From the NCBI GenBank assembly GCA_002964805.2, contig PUDQ02000109.1:1-64000 (forward strand): a DNA stretch of 64,000 nucleotides, in the 5' to 3' direction. Position 1 is the first letter of the stretch. Every line of letters begins with the position of its first letter. The stretch comes from Trametes villosa (Eukaryota > Basidiomycota > Agaricomycetes > Polyporales > Polyporaceae). The notes under the pieces were generated by a model, which saw nothing but the letters and a program-made list of their open reading frames with translations, did not search any database and was not told the origin of the DNA. Below, piece by piece: positions 23,073 through 35,230 of this stretch. The position numbers and the translations under genes were made by a program.

Positions 23073-23210
23073 CCGCACGCTCGCTGCATGGGTGGCATTC
23101 CAGGGGGGACTACTGGCGGTTAATGGCGGCTGCTGACTATCCACGCTGGAATGCCGCGGACTCGTGTTCGTCATGCTACATAGTACCACAATATACAACC
23201 ATCGAAACGA

Positions 23211-26200
23211 TCACCAGACCAGCAAAAGGCACTTCCACCCTTCAGTTCTGAGGGCAGGTATGTCAATGACTAGCTGATACGATGAAAGGGACGCGTACCC
23301 GGTCCAAAGAGCGGACGACCACACAGGCCTCTCCGATATCTGACGGCTCGTAAAAGAGTGCCGCGAAGTGTGCACGGATGTCTGTCTGCGCGAGAACCCT
23401 GGGCGATGGCTCGAAGGCGTCGTAAAACAGCCGTGTTTGAAGATCCTCGTATTGGCGGTAAGGGTCCATCCCGGCATGTAGAGGAGAAAGCGGCTTGTAC
23501 TCGTCGACTACGAAGTACGGCTCGACGATGGTCTTGCCGTCCTCGGCACGGACATGCAGAAAGATCTCTCGAATACGGCCCGCGGAAGGGAAAGTGCCGG
23601 AAGCATCGCCAGGAGACGTGAAGATGACGAACGAGTTTCGTGCTTGGCTACCGTGCGTCGAGAACTTGATCGTGTCCTGAGGCTGGAAGTCCGCGATGTA
23701 TTGGCCCGCCGTAAATAGCCTTGGCCGCTTATCGCTGTATGGGGCGAAGAGAGACGTGAATGAAGCACCGGGTATCCTCGTGATGCGATCCACCAAGGCA
23801 CTGTAAACGTCGCGAGGGAGATTAGTCGCCTTCTGAGAGTCATACTCTGGGTTGAGGGGGCCTGTATCTTCGCCATCGCCCCCGACATGGGCGGAGCGGA
23901 AATCCGCTGTTTGTGTCCCTCGGGTCGCCAGTTTGAACGCTCTGGAGAATGCCGCAACCATGGCGTGAAAAGGGGGGGCGTCTAACCACTGTAAAGTGGC
24001 GAAAAGCCATCGAAGATTGGCCCCGAGGTAGAAGTAGCGCATGAATGTAAGAGGCATCGCATCTATATCGAAGCGTCAGTAGAGTGTCATATGTTCGACT
24101 TAATCACATACTGGGCTTGCCACTGGTATTGAAGGCCTGCAGTAATCCGTTCAAGCGTTCGAATGGGAACGCCCACCAAGCGTGAACAGGACCGAAGTTC
24201 TCGAGGCACTCCTTGAGGTGAAGAGAGAGATGATGGTTAGGTACGAGGTGATGCCAGTCGAAGAGCTGCTGAAGGCCGCGTAGGTACTGGAGCATATGAT
24301 CGTCGAACCTGTCGACTTGGTCCTGATCGATAGATCTTCTTGTTGCGAGATCCACAGCAGAGACGAGGTGCACGAAGTTGTCGACCAAGGCTTTCTCTTT
24401 GGTACCAGCCGCAGAAGCGCCCCACAGACGCACCAGCGTGATGACCATGCTGACCGTACAGACAGTGCGCCAATGGTCGGCCTTCAGCTTCCCGTGAGAG
24501 GGGCTGCCAAAGTTCCGTGGGGGACGCTCCATCCAGGATGGGAGGAAGGTGTCGACGATGTCCTTGCGCAGCTGTGTGATTGCACCGTGATCGAGGATAT
24601 TGAACTTGGATATGTCGTACTGTCCTTTGACGAGGTGGAAGTTCGTTGTGGGCTCGTCTAGTACGGGCGGAATCCGTAGTTCCAGCTGTCCGCTCTTCTT
24701 CCACTAGACGTTGAAAGTTTGTGAGCGCCAGGCGAACTACCAACGTTTTTTGGAGACGTACCCATCTGATAAGTGCGTCGATGCATTTATCCTTCGACCA
24801 ATCCGCCGACTCAGGTATCGCTCCATTCAGCTCGGCAGTCGCGGCGATATATCCCTTGCGCACGCGGGTGAGCTTGCCCTTCGCGCCTTTCTTCACGTGG
24901 GCTTCGACCTGCTCGAGGAACTTCTGCTGCTCTGCTGGTAGATGGGGGCGCACTCCAGGAGAGTCGGGAGCCTTGTCCTTGACATTGATGCCCCATACGT
25001 CGCGGCAGTGATGACGCAAGGCTCCAAGGAAAAGGTTGTGCATCGCGTCAACCAGCGCAAAACGAGTGGGATCCCAGTAGGGCAGTCGCAAGAGCTCTGA
25101 CCAGCGAATGCCGTACTTGTCGAAGAGCCTCTCCCGCTCAGCCTCCGAGTCAGCGTCTCTCCACCTTTGCGCATACTTGTCGTGGTCCGCGCGACTTCGC
25201 CTCCGCCAGCTGCTTCGGTCGAGGTTATCGATGTCGGTCTTGAGCAAGCGACAGAAAGAGCAGAAACGAGTGGCCGAATGACTCGCGAAACCGCCGGTTT
25301 TCCGTAGAGCGGGGAGATCGCACACCAGAGGGACTATCGCCGCGCGTACGAGCCACCCGGAACCACTGCCGCTGAGATAGATGCCCCTGTGCCAGAGCGT
25401 TAGAAACTCGTCCACGATCGGCCGCAGGTAGTGGTTGATCCGGTGGAGCTCCGGCTCGTGGGGCCCCGGAATTACGCCCGCCAGGTAGATGTTTTCGGGG
25501 CGGTAGCGAAGGTGGGGTGGGAGGTTCAGACAGACGAGGAAAACGGCGCCGACGGAGTGCGATTTTCCCGCCTTCTTGTTCCCGTATGGGTTGAACCAGT
25601 CCACGAAGAGGCTGAAGACAAGGTGTACGGAGCCTTCTGGTTGAACCGAGAACGGAGTGCGGCCGTCTGGTCCCACGAATCGCCGGAGAAGAGGCGCATC
25701 CCAGATGTCCTTCCATCGAGATGTAGGTTGCCGCGGGACACCCCAAGCGTCGTGAGCTAGCTGCAGCAGCTCTGGACGCTTCGACAGAGTGGCGAGCCAA
25801 GGACGAACGGAATGGAAGGGGTAGTACTTCAGAGGGTTGTTATCCTTGTCAAGAAGAGGCTCCTGACATGGCCCTCTGTCCGTCTCGACGTGTTTGCATA
25901 CCTTGGGATACGGGTCCTTCGGCTTCTCTGCGTCGGGAGGATACGTGCAGTGGCATTTGGGGCAGCTCGCGTAGCGCACGATGTCAGGCTCCAGACCCAA
26001 CCGAGAAAGAACGGTTCTGATGTCCGAAGGGATCATGTCGAATAGCGTCTTCTGAGTCGCAGTGAGGGTGGCCGGGAGGCGCGACGCCAGGTTGCAACAT
26101 ACGAAAAGGCCGTAAACAACGGCCTGCAGAGTCGCCAACACGTACTGAGCGTCGAGCCGAGCAACTGCCGCTAGCGCGTGGAGGACAGCTACCATGACGA

Positions 26201-27098
26201 GACCAGCGATCAACCACGGTTCCGTGGTTCTAGCGTAGGTACCGGCGCGGTCGTCTGTGGTAGACCTCCGTGTCAGCCCAATCGTATCTCTGTGCGGCGC
26301 GGCAAGCTCACCTATCGGAACAACCAGGGGCCCTCGATCTGTAGGGAGCTTTGACAGCATGAATGTCACGATCTCCGCGCTCCAGGCTTCGAGTTTGCGC
26401 TGCTCGAGTAGCGCCACGTGCTCGTCTATCCTCTCTAAGAGAACATCCCGACGACGGTCGAGATCGCGATCCCCTATCAGCTCCATCTCCGCCAGTTGAG
26501 CACGATGCTCGTCCAAGAGACCCCGAACGCTGTAGAAGAGGGGGTTATCACCACCGTCTCCCAGGTCCGGCATCGGATCCTCGAGCGCCGTGGGCGATGT
26601 TGCGAAGCGAAAAGCCATTGTATCCGGGGTCCGCAGGCGTAGATCTTGTAGGAGCCCTTCGATTGCGCTCAGCTGCTTGAGGCGACCTTTGTGGGGACGA
26701 CGAGGTGGGGGATCCTTCTCAGAACTGTGTCAAATCTCGCAAGGCGGGAAGGGCTGGCATGTAACATACCTCCACAACGGGAGGAACTTCTTCCGCAGTA
26801 GGTGTCGGGGATCGAGGCGGCGAATCCCGCTCGACCTTCGAAGACAGTCAGCGGCGCACGGATTATACGGTGAAGATACATGCTACGAGCGACTGACCTG
26901 AGGATCATCATCTACCCCAAGATTCGGTTGGGTGAGCAAAGCCTCCGCGTCCGCATGACCCTGGACGGTTGAGGCCGACTTCCAGAGTTTACCTCGATGC
27001 CGCTCTCCGCTTCTGCCGTACCAGGAGCCTTTCCGACACTTACGGCGGCATGTGCAGAGGTATCTCCCCTCTGGAACGTCGTCTTCCGGTAGAGGCAT
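23211..27098 (-). CDS. Tnp2-family (CACTA/Plavaka-like) transposase
   Basis: The transposase of Agaricomycete CACTA-type elements, expected to bind the element ends and catalyse excision and integration in the nucleus. It begins MPLPEDDVPEGRYLCTC at 27098 with a Cys-rich N-terminus, then a helical linker. A treble-clef-like cluster CPKCHCTYPPDAEKP...CKH follows. The catalytic region contains VDWFNPYGNKKAGKSHSVGA, the stretch FCSFCRLLKTDIDNLDRSSW, and RFALVDAMHNLFLGALRHHC with its conserved Asp and His. After two short introns come GSPSHGKLKADHWR, HHLSLHLKECLENFGP and FPFERLNGLLQ. The longest exon is open for about 790 codons, and no stop or frameshift was found in any domain. Splice choice at the 3' end puts the stop at 23263 or, after removing a 50-bp intron, at 23211. 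The upstream ATG at 27248 is possible but less family-like. It reads toward the left element end. Confidence 0.9.
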
Positions 27099-27263
27099 GA
27101 TGGTAGGCACGAAAGACAGACTGCCTTGCTCGGCGTAGCCTGAGATGGCGACGATAAGAATGCGTGATGGGATGACCGTCACGCGATGTTGCCTTGCGCC
27201 TTCGAGATAGAAAAGTTGTCGATTGACATATTGACCGAATCGGTACATATCATGCTCTACGCC

Positions 27264-30205
27264 CTACGCGGGGAGTGTGCCATTAGTCTGCAGCCTAGCG
27301 TCATCCCAGAGGGGATGATCACTGGCCAACGTCTCGTTCATTCGCTCGACCACGGCTGCTTGCTGCTGGGGCTGTGGCAGGTACAACGTAGGACGACCAT
27401 ATTGAACGGTTAATGCTATGGTGATGCTCAAGACCGCCATGCACTGTGGCTCGGTAAGCTGAAAGACAGTGCGGATGGCGGGGCGTAGCTCACCAGAAAT
27501 ACATAGAGAGCTGCGCGCCGGCCTCGCGGTGACCGTTCGATTGTAATGAGTTCTTGTCGCCTCGAGTAGAGTGCCTAGAAGGTTTCACTTGTTAACCAAA
27601 CCATCGTAGGCGAAAAACACAGAGGAGACATTAGCAGGACTTACCATGCAATGTCCAAGTAAGACCAGGACGACCGCGTGGGCGAAGTTCGGTGATGCAT
27701 ACGCGGGGGGACGGCTGGGACCTGGTGCTCCAGAATGCGAGGACGCACCGGGCACAGGCGAAGAGGAACTCGATGGTGAGGCAGGGGAAGGAGTGTCGTG
27801 CGGCGGCGACGCGCCAGGCGCAGACGAGGCGGAGGGAGAGATGTCGCACAGTGGCGGCGCAGGCGAGGGGGGATCCGGGCGCGAGGGGGGATCCGGGAGC
27901 GGGGCGGGATCCGGGAGCGGGGCGGAAGAGATTGCGTCGGACAGCGGCGGCGCGCCTGGCGCAGACGAGGCGGGGCCCGAGAGCGAGGCGGAGGGAGGGG
28001 TGGCGCACAGTGGCGGCGCAGGCGAGGATGGACCCGGGAGAGGAGCGGGATCCGGGAGCGGGGCGGAGGGGAGGGTGTCGCGCAGTGGCGGCGCAGGCGA
28101 GGAGGGATCCGGGAGCGGGGCGGAAGAGGTTGCATCGGACAGCGGCGGCGCGCCTGGCGCAGACGAGGCGGGGCCCGAGAGCGAGGCGGAGGGAGGGGTG
28201 TCGCGCAGGGGCGGCGCAGGCGAGGAGGGATCCGGGCGCGAGGGGGGATCCGGGAGCGGGGCGGGATCCGGGAGCGGGGCGGAAGAGATTGCGTCGGACA
28301 GCGGCGGCGCGCCTGGCGCAGACGAGGCGGGGCCCGAGAGCGAGGCGGAGGGAGGGGTGTCGCGCAGGGGCGGCGCAGGCGAGGAGGGATCCGGGCGCGA
28401 GGGGGGATCCGGGAGCGGGGCGGGATCCGGGAGCGGGGCGGAAGAGATTGCGTCGGACAGCGGCGGCGCGCCTGGCGCAGACGAGGCGGGGCCCGAGAGC
28501 GAGGCGGAGGGAGGGGTGTCGCGCAGGGGCGGCGCAGGCGAGGAGGGATCCGGGCGCGAGGGGGGATCCGGGAGCGGGGCGGGATCCGGGAGCGGGGCGG
28601 AAGAGATTGCGTCGGACAGCGGCAGCGCGCCTGGCGCAGACGAGGCGGGGCCCGAGAGCGAGGCGGAGGGAGGGGTGTCGCGCAGGGGCGGCGCAGCGGG
28701 GAGGGATCCGGGAGCGGGGCGGAAGAGGTTGCGTCGGACAGCGGCGGCGCGCCTGGCGCAGACGAGGCGGGGCCCGAGAGCGAGGCGGAGGGAGGGGTGT
28801 CGCGCAGGGGCGGCGCAGGCGAGGAGGGATCCGGGAGCGGGGCGGAAGAGGTTGCATCGGACAGCGGCGGCGCGCCAGGCGCAGACGAGGCGGGGCCCGA
28901 GAGCGCGGTGGAGGGAGGGGTGTCGTGCTGTCGCGGCGCGATGGGACCGGGTGAGGCAGGACGAGACGATGAGGCGGAGGGGATCTCTACGCGCATAGAC
29001 TGTGCGATAGGGAGTTCACAGAACGCGTGGGCATCTTCGCTGTCTTGACTGGGGTTGCGTCTGCGCGTAGAGGGCTAGGGAGGCAATCAAGATGCGAGGA
29101 CTGCGTGTCGAGCATGACAACGAACCTGTCGTAGATCGGACCCGGTAGACCCCTTTGACTGGCTGCCCCACGACATCTCCTCGGCGAGGGACAAGACTCC
29201 CATGCTTGATGTCCCGAACGACGACTGGGTTGGCGAATCGGACGATGAATACGAGTGCGGCGAACGGTCTTTGACGCCTTGGTCGGCGTAGGGAAGATGG
29301 AAGAAGGTAGACGGGCTGCCGTAGTGTTCAGAGCTCTCAGCGCAGGGTTTTTTTTCGGCAGTCTTCTGAAGATTCACTTCGAGTTGCGTCACCCTTCCCG
29401 AGATGTCTCCTGCCCATCCCTGAATCGAGGCGAGCACATCATCGATCCCTTCCTTCCCTTGCTCGTTCTCCGCCAACTTGTGTTTCAGAACGAGAAGCTC
29501 CAGCTCCGCAGATCGCAAACGTGCTGTTAGATTCTCTACAGAATCCTCGCAACGGTCGCGGAACGCTTCGAACGTGTTACGTTCCTTATTCAGGTTGCCT
29601 CGATGCATCGTCATCATATGTCCAGGAGGAAGGATAGAACTTAGAGGGCTCTCACCTTGAGCGTGTCGATATGCGAGTTTCGCGGGGCGCGTGCTGTGGT
29701 CGCACTGTTGACGACTGTATACGATCTCCTCCTCCATTTGTACCATGCGTGCCTCACAGGCCTTCTGCTTTAGTCATCAGTCATAGGCACCGTACGAAGT
29801 CGCGGCGCACTCACCGTAGTACGCTTCAAGTCCAACACGGCTCGATACAAAGCTGCATTACAAGAATTGAGTTTCCCAAGCTCTTTCAGCGCGTCTCCGT
29901 AACGGGTCTCCCAAGCCTCGTCCCCGTCATCACGGCTGCTCGCCCCAGGAGTTAGTATGAGCCGCACATCATGAACAAGGCGAGACAACCCACGCTATCT
30001 GCTCGAGTTGTTCGACCGCTCGCGGAGAGAGTCTGTATTCCGAGAGCAGAAGTGGCGTCGCGCCACCGGAGTGGCTCTCAGCTACTGGCTCGTCCTCGGG
30101 CGAGATGTAGTAAGTCCCGCGTTGATCGTGTGACCCAAGCGGGACCGCGATACCAGATTCGTCCGCGACGGTTTCTGGTGCAGCGTTCATGGCTGGATGA
30201 GACAT
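27264..30205 (-). CDS. coiled-coil protein with Ser/Pro/Ala-rich tandem repeats
   Basis: Function unrecognised. It begins MSHPAMNAAPETVADESG. Spliced exons give heptad-rich helices (DALKELGKLNSCNAALYRAV, then ENLTARLRSAELELLVLKHK). An in-phase 51-bp intron (about 29086-29136) joins SDLRQ to PSTRRRNPSQDSED and leads into the repeats. The full unit is 53 residues, with phrases such as PPSASLSGPASSAPGAPPLS and APLPDPAPLPDPPSRPDPSS. After the array come two hydrophobic stretches (FAHAVVLVLLGHC and MAVLSITIALTV) and the stop at 27264. A 122-bp unit near 28606-28728 shifts the frame by one base, so the N-terminal part and the hydrophobic tail are not in one frame as read. The array is open in every minus-strand frame, so a stop is avoided. 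Either the unit was miscounted or the tail differs. Originally this could be two genes. Confidence 0.55.
27860..28930. repeat. GC-rich tandem repeat array, main unit 159 bp
   Basis: The landmark ATTGCGTCGG / GTTGCATCGG recurs at 27931, 28129, 28288, 28447, 28606, 28728 and 28851. The spacings are 198, 159, 159, 159, 122 and 123 bp, so three neighbouring units are the same length and nearly identical. Shorter internal GGATCCGGGAGCGGGGC motifs account for the length differences. One spacing (122) is not a multiple of three. The array is free of stop codons in most frames on both strands. Confidence 0.9.
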
Positions 30206-30436
30206 GGTCGGACAAGAAGATAGTGATCAGGATAGGATGGTGACGCCGCATTAGATGAACCCGAACCTCACAAACGACAAACATCTTTGTTTCTTGTCGA
30301 CGCGACAACGTTTGCACCAGCGTGGCTTGCGGGGACGCCTTCGCGGTATGCCACGTACGTCCGAGGCACACGTGTCGTAAACGCAGCGACGGGAGAAAGG
30401 AATTCATAACGATGACACGACGATACACAGACTCGA

Positions 30437-31671
30437 CTACTCCTCCTCCTCCTCCTCTTCTATACAGTTTAGTTAGCGTGGCGAAGTTACCTGAGATGAA
30501 GGCCAACTTACGCTGGTGCCACGCTCGTTTGTACCACCGCGGCCCGACCCACGACGGCTTGAGGTTGACCTCTGTCAGGGACAGGAGCCGACCATCGTCG
30601 CGTGTATAGCCGAGGTGAACCGACTTCCACCGAGGCGGACCACCTTCATCCTTCACTCGCAACCATAACTGTGCGAGTCGCCATTCAGTCGGATGTTTGT
30701 GGTAGAACAGGTCGCCGATCTGCAGCTTCTCTGAGGGAATGAGGTGGTCAGCAGGGCGTTGGATCTGGTCCTTCCCCCGTGTCTCGAACCACGCAGTCTC
30801 GATCCCATTCGGGGCATCCTCTCCTTCGGCAGCCGGCCGTGAATTGCGCAACCTCTCCAACAGCTATAGAGTGTCAAGATCTGCCGCATACTCGAGAAGG
30901 CGAAGGCGCGAATGTCGACGTACCTTCAAGCCCATGACGCTGCGACCCCTGCGACCCCGATCGCTGGGACCAGAAGTATCGAGGTGCGAGGACACCGGCC
31001 TGGGGCCGGGTGAGCCATCGTTGGCGGGGCTCGAACTGGTTCCCTGCGGCGGAAGGCGGTCTGCTGATACATTGGGAAAATGCTCGATGAAGGGTTGGGT
31101 ATTAGACATGCGGCAGTACATACCTGCAGAGCTACCGGGGCCTCGAGAGTCGCCTGTCGAAGTTCCGGTGGACGCGGCATGGGGGAGACAGGGACTGATT
31201 TTCAGCGGCGACCGGCGAGTAGGTCGAATAGACGGTTTCTCAGACGTGGGAGGTGACTGCTGCTCCCCTGCGGGTAACGCAGAGCGAACCGACGTGTCCG
31301 ATGCGGCGACATGGGCCGTGGACTGAACCTCGTCTGCACCCAAGGGCGCTGAAGAGTCCAATTCAGGGGCGAACCTGGATAAGAGTAAGCTCAAGATGTT
31401 TCGGAATGACGACGCCGATTACTTACTGCGCCCGTATTTTGGTGAAGTCCCGCAGAACGGTCGGCTGCCCCTGAAACTCGCCACCCGGGGGAGAGGGTAC
31501 ATGAAGCTCGAGGTGTAGAGTATTCTGTGCTTTCAGGACAGCGGTCGCGGAGTAGAAGAAGAAAGTCGTGCGCGACTTGAACGTCTTTGCGGAGCGAGCA
31601 CGCCATATGTAGTAGAAGCAGAGGAGAAAAATCAGGAGCGAGCCACTCGAGATGGTCGTAGTCGCATCCAT
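30437..31671 (-). CDS. single-pass membrane protein, cargo paralogue B (unrecognised C-terminal domain)
   Basis: Unknown function. It starts MDATTTISS at 31671, with a membrane helix around SGSLLIFLLCFYYIW (residues 9-23). A Ser/Pro-rich disordered linker is spread over three exons. The C-terminal domain of about 90 residues contains LQIGDLFYH, QLWLRVKDEGGPPRWKSVHL and GYTRDDGRLLSLTEV, then PSWVGPRWYKR. Splicing GTAAGTTGG...CTATAG near 30506-30461 gives a tail of consecutive glutamates and the stop at 30437. The same layout and domain occur in the neighbouring gene at 32116-33365, so the two are tandem paralogues that have diverged strongly in their linkers. The N-terminal anchor suggests attachment to a cell membrane with the domain on the cytosolic or lumenal side. 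Confidence 0.6.
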
Positions 31672-31941
31672 GTTTGAGAGTGGCGGGGAGGAAAGCGCGA
31701 GTCTGAGTCCGTGCTCGACATCTTGTGGTAGGAGGACAAAGGACGACTGTCTGCGAAAGGTCTTGCCGGGGATGACTCTGTACGGGCGTCTATGACGGAA
31801 AGCGCTTTCTCGCGGATCGATTTCATTGAACAAGTCACGAACAGTTCACTCCTTCATGAGGGGGCGAAACATGTGATTTATTGCCGATGCTGGGCTACGT
31901 AGGGTAATACGGAAGGGAGACAAGAGACTAGGAGGACATAG

Positions 31942-31995
31942 AAGAGCGGGAGCGGGAACAGGAGCGGGAGCGGAGGCAAACAGGAGCGGGGACTA
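31942..31995. repeat. GGAGCG-type microsatellite
   Basis: A run of degenerate GGGAGC/AGGAGCG hexamers in the 440-bp spacer between the two membrane-protein paralogues. Nothing else was recognised in that spacer. Confidence 0.7.
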
Positions 31996-32115
31996 CAATA
32001 TCTACAAGACGGCAGCGGCAAGCTACAGCTCTCGTAATGTATACGGCGGTGTGTAGCGACTTATCCGCGTTGAGCTATGGAGGAGAGGTAAATCAACGAT
32101 GGTCTCGACGAGACG

Positions 32116-33365
32116 CTAACAGGAAGACGACTCACACGCCATCTTGGCCCGCGACTTGGCCATCGCCGCAGCCTGGGTTTGCTTCTTCAGCCGATTGAAG
32201 TACTTCTCGGACACCCACGAAGGGTCCCACTTGGCGGCAGAAACATTGAGCGTCCTGCCGTCGGCGCGGACGTACCCGACGGACACCGACTTCCAATCGA
32301 GGGAGCCATCGGCGTTCGCGAACCAAAGCCACAGTTGGTGCTTAGGCTGGTCACCCCCCGACGCGGTGTGCAAGAAAACGTCGCCTGCCTGGAGGCGCTG
32401 GCAGTCGAGTGGGTCAGGCGGAGCAGACATAGGTGCTGGCGTCTCCGACTTGAAGTAGTAGTACCGGAGCTGCGGAGCGCCCGGCAGCGAAGAGAGAGGC
32501 TTGTTGCGGCGTCGGTAACGATAGTTGCCGCCCTCTTCGTCGTCCGATTCCTCGTCGTACTGAGTTGTCGCCGCGGATAGGACGGTCTGCGGGGACGACG
32601 TGGAGCTTGGAACAGAAGGCGATGTCGGGGGCGTAGCCACGGTAGGGGTATCCGGAGCGACCGAGGAACGAGGCGAAACGCTCGGCGAACTGAGCTCGGA
32701 AGGTGCCAGCGACGAAGTGCGGGAAGCACTAGTGGTAGGCCGCATGTTCCGCGAACGAGACGCCAAAGATGCGGAGGCCGACGTATCATCCGCTACCAGA
32801 TGACGAACGCCAGAACCGCTGGGTCCGGGCGTAGGGGTACGACGACGGCTCTCTTCTGCTAGAGCGCGGGAGGTAGAGAACGCCGATGGAGAGGGGCGTG
32901 GCGTGGTCGACCGAGAAGGGGGCGTTGGGGGGCGCACCATAGCAGACACGACAGACTGTGAGCTGCGTGGCATGATCTCGGAGTTGTGCCATCCGGTGGA
33001 TGGTCCAGCACTCAACGAGTCACGTACGGCACCACGGTGTTCGGGTTGCCTGAAGGTTTTGTCAGCATCTCCAGAACCTGTTGACCATTCACGACGTACC
33101 GAGAAACTGTGGCGCTGTTGAACGTCCTGCTAATGGTAGCGCTGACCTGAGGTAAGTCCTGAGACGCCATGGGGGTCCCACCACGAGCGAAAGATGCGGA
33201 GTGCCCGGGAACCTGGACATCCTCTTCGATGAAAGCGCGACCAGCACGCTTATCGACGGAGGCATCGCGAAGGAGGAGGCTCAGATACAGGAAGAGGGCC
33301 AGTGACAGGGCAAGTAGAAGCAAAACGGATAAGACGACGGTATGTACCTCGAGAGTGACCGACAT
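32116..33365 (-). CDS. single-pass membrane protein, cargo paralogue A (unrecognised C-terminal domain)
   Basis: Unknown function. It starts MSVTLEVHTVV at 33365 with a strong membrane helix (VVLSVLLLLALSLALFLYL, about residues 10-28). A 51-bp intron (about 33050-33100, branch-like TGCTGAC) leads to a Ser/Thr/Pro-rich linker of about 150 residues and an acidic patch (DEESDDEEGG). The C-terminal domain contains LQAGDVFLH, QLWLWFANADGSLDWKSVSV and GYVRADGRTLNVS, then PSWVSEKYF. The domain aligns column by column with the gene at 30437-31671. The linker is confidently one exon; the end, RAKMACESSSC, is at 32116. No catalytic motif is obvious. The conserved Trp, Gly-Asp and Arg-x-Asp-Gly-Arg positions suggest a compact beta fold. 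Confidence 0.65.
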
Positions 33366-33880
33366 CGTGAGGAGAATAGGATGAATGAGGAGTTGGGGTT
33401 GTCGCGTCTCGTTTTAAGCCCCACGAGTGGCAAGGCATGCACGATCAGCTTCAGAAAGAACCAAAGGGCCTTTGGGACGTACCAATTGGCACGCTTCAGC
33501 TTCCCTTGTATCCTGCGATGCAGACTGGAAGGATACAATCGCGGAATGCACTGCATGGTTGTCATCGTCTTTAACCTCATCCAGCCGTGGATATGAGTAA
33601 AATGTCCACGCTTCTGCGAAGCGTATGAAGGCGCATTGCACGCCAGGTCGACGGACTGGAGGTTCTGCAGATGTAAACTGGACAAAGGAGTTGAGCGGCT
33701 AACAGACGACGTATGGAGTCTGGCGCTCGTTTACGAGCATATGGTCCTCCTGGACCTTACTGTACGCCGCCACACCCATGAGCCCCGGAGCGATTGCGCA
33801 GGTCTAGGACAAGGCAGGCGCAGGATATAGATGCATACACAGAGCACAAATACCTAATTACTTCTCGTACAGTAAGAAGC

Positions 33881-35230
33881 CTAGACAGCCCGCCCTTCCA
33901 CGCCGATACGCGCTTGATCGCCCCTTGCTACAACTGGGATACTAGTACGGCCGTTGGCGGTACCTCCCAGTTTCAGCTTCCCCTCCCTCAGCTGGAAAAT
34001 TCCCCGCTCAACGCTTGCGATCTGAACCTCGATGGGGAGCTTGTTAGCGTTCGCAGCTGGGGTTCTCAGCTGCACCTCGAGAACCATCAGTTCTGCCCTG
34101 ATCCCTCTGAGCATCTGCACCGCCGCTGCTATGTACGTCGCCGCGAGGCTCCGGTACTCTTGGACCTTCTGCAGAACTTTCGCGCGGCGCTCCATGCCAA
34201 GACGACGCTCCTTGTTTCCGCCGAGACGTGTCCAAAGCTGCCACAGCAGATCGTCTTTCGCGACCGCCATCGTGAACTGCTCTTGTATGCAGAGTGTATG
34301 GATGGCGTGCAGGCGCGAGCCGAGCTGGTCGAGGTTCGTGGCCGTAGACAATCCGTCGGCGATCAGCTGCGAGATTTGCGCGGAGAAGAGGTCCATAGAG
34401 TCTCGGAATCTTTGAAGCAAGGTCGCGTCGAGTGCACGCTCCCCTTGCCCTTTTGCTAAGTTGAGTTCATTCAGGGTGAAGGCGTTGTTGGCGGAGATAC
34501 TGAAAAATGCAGGGGTTAGTCTTCACATTCAAGTGCAAATGAGGCGGGCTTACGTGTTGATTGTGCCATGAACGTTCGCAGCGAAGACCTCGAGGGCATC
34601 GGCAGACCGCTCAGCGTCGCCGACGAAGCCAGCGAGAGCCTCGAGAAGATTGACGTTGATGGTGATGTTGCTGCCTTGGACCAATGCCGCCAGGTCCTGT
34701 ACGGCGCAGCCGGCGTGATTGATGTTGGTCGAGAGGTCTGACCCCGCGGACGAATAACCGAGGAACTCGTCCATTGCCTTGTGCTCGATCGAGAGGAGTT
34801 GCGGGAAGTCGGGCTGATGTCCTTGGGTGGGAGCAGGGTTGGGCGTGCAAATCGGGAGTAGGGATACCCCGGGCCACTGGCAAAGATTATACGATGGAAG
34901 GGCGGATCGTAATGTGCTGATAGCGAAAGCTACCAATCCGAGGAGCAACGAGGCGGTGAAGATGAACGACAGCATGACGGAGACGGGCTCTTTCATCATC
35001 ATCAACGCGCGAAGGATGACTTCTGCCACATGGCGTGCAATGCTCGCCATGCCGCTCAACAGGATGAGCAGGTGGTTTCGTGGCATCTCGTCGGGACGTT
35101 CGACATCGGCGTTCTAGATTTGCATCAGCACTAGGTTAGGCGTTACGGAGACCGTGCGTACCGGATACATTGCTTCGTTCGACTGCGCGGCAGGGGTGAT
35201 GATAGGGGTTGTGGTACGACTGGAATGCAT
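33881..35230 (-). CDS. membrane-anchored helical coiled-coil protein (Agaricomycete family of unknown function)
   Basis: It starts MHSSRTTTPIITPAA at 35230. A short intron joins it to NADVERPDEMPRNHLL. A hydrophobic segment (VSVMLSFIFTASLLLGLVAF) probably spans a membrane. A long amphipathic helical region follows, beginning near IEHKAMDEFLGYSSAG, with ISANNAFTLNELNLAKGQGE after the intron near 34500-34555 and helices up to the stop at 33881. The pattern (a membrane segment, then about 300 residues of heptads with a conserved start, in two or three exons) is a recurrent, uncharacterised protein type in basidiomycete genomes. A pore, tether or scaffold role would be a guess. It lies in a run of five same-strand genes (27.3-35.9 kb), all with coiled coils or membrane anchors. 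Confidence 0.65.

Noticed and set aside
21778..23198. Several long open frames (up to about 430 codons) on both strands of the left arm
   Set aside because: They consist of Arg/Ala/Pro or Gly/Cys/Arg low-complexity sequence produced by GC-rich repeats, occur in most frames at once, and recur identically in the inverted right arm.
27646..29048. Plus-strand open frames of about 400-450 codons (Gly/Glu/Ser-rich or Arg/Gly-rich) across the 159-bp repeat array
   Set aside because: The minus strand links through a frame-restoring intron to a coiled-coil gene upstream and to hydrophobic exons downstream, whereas the plus-strand frames have no such continuity.
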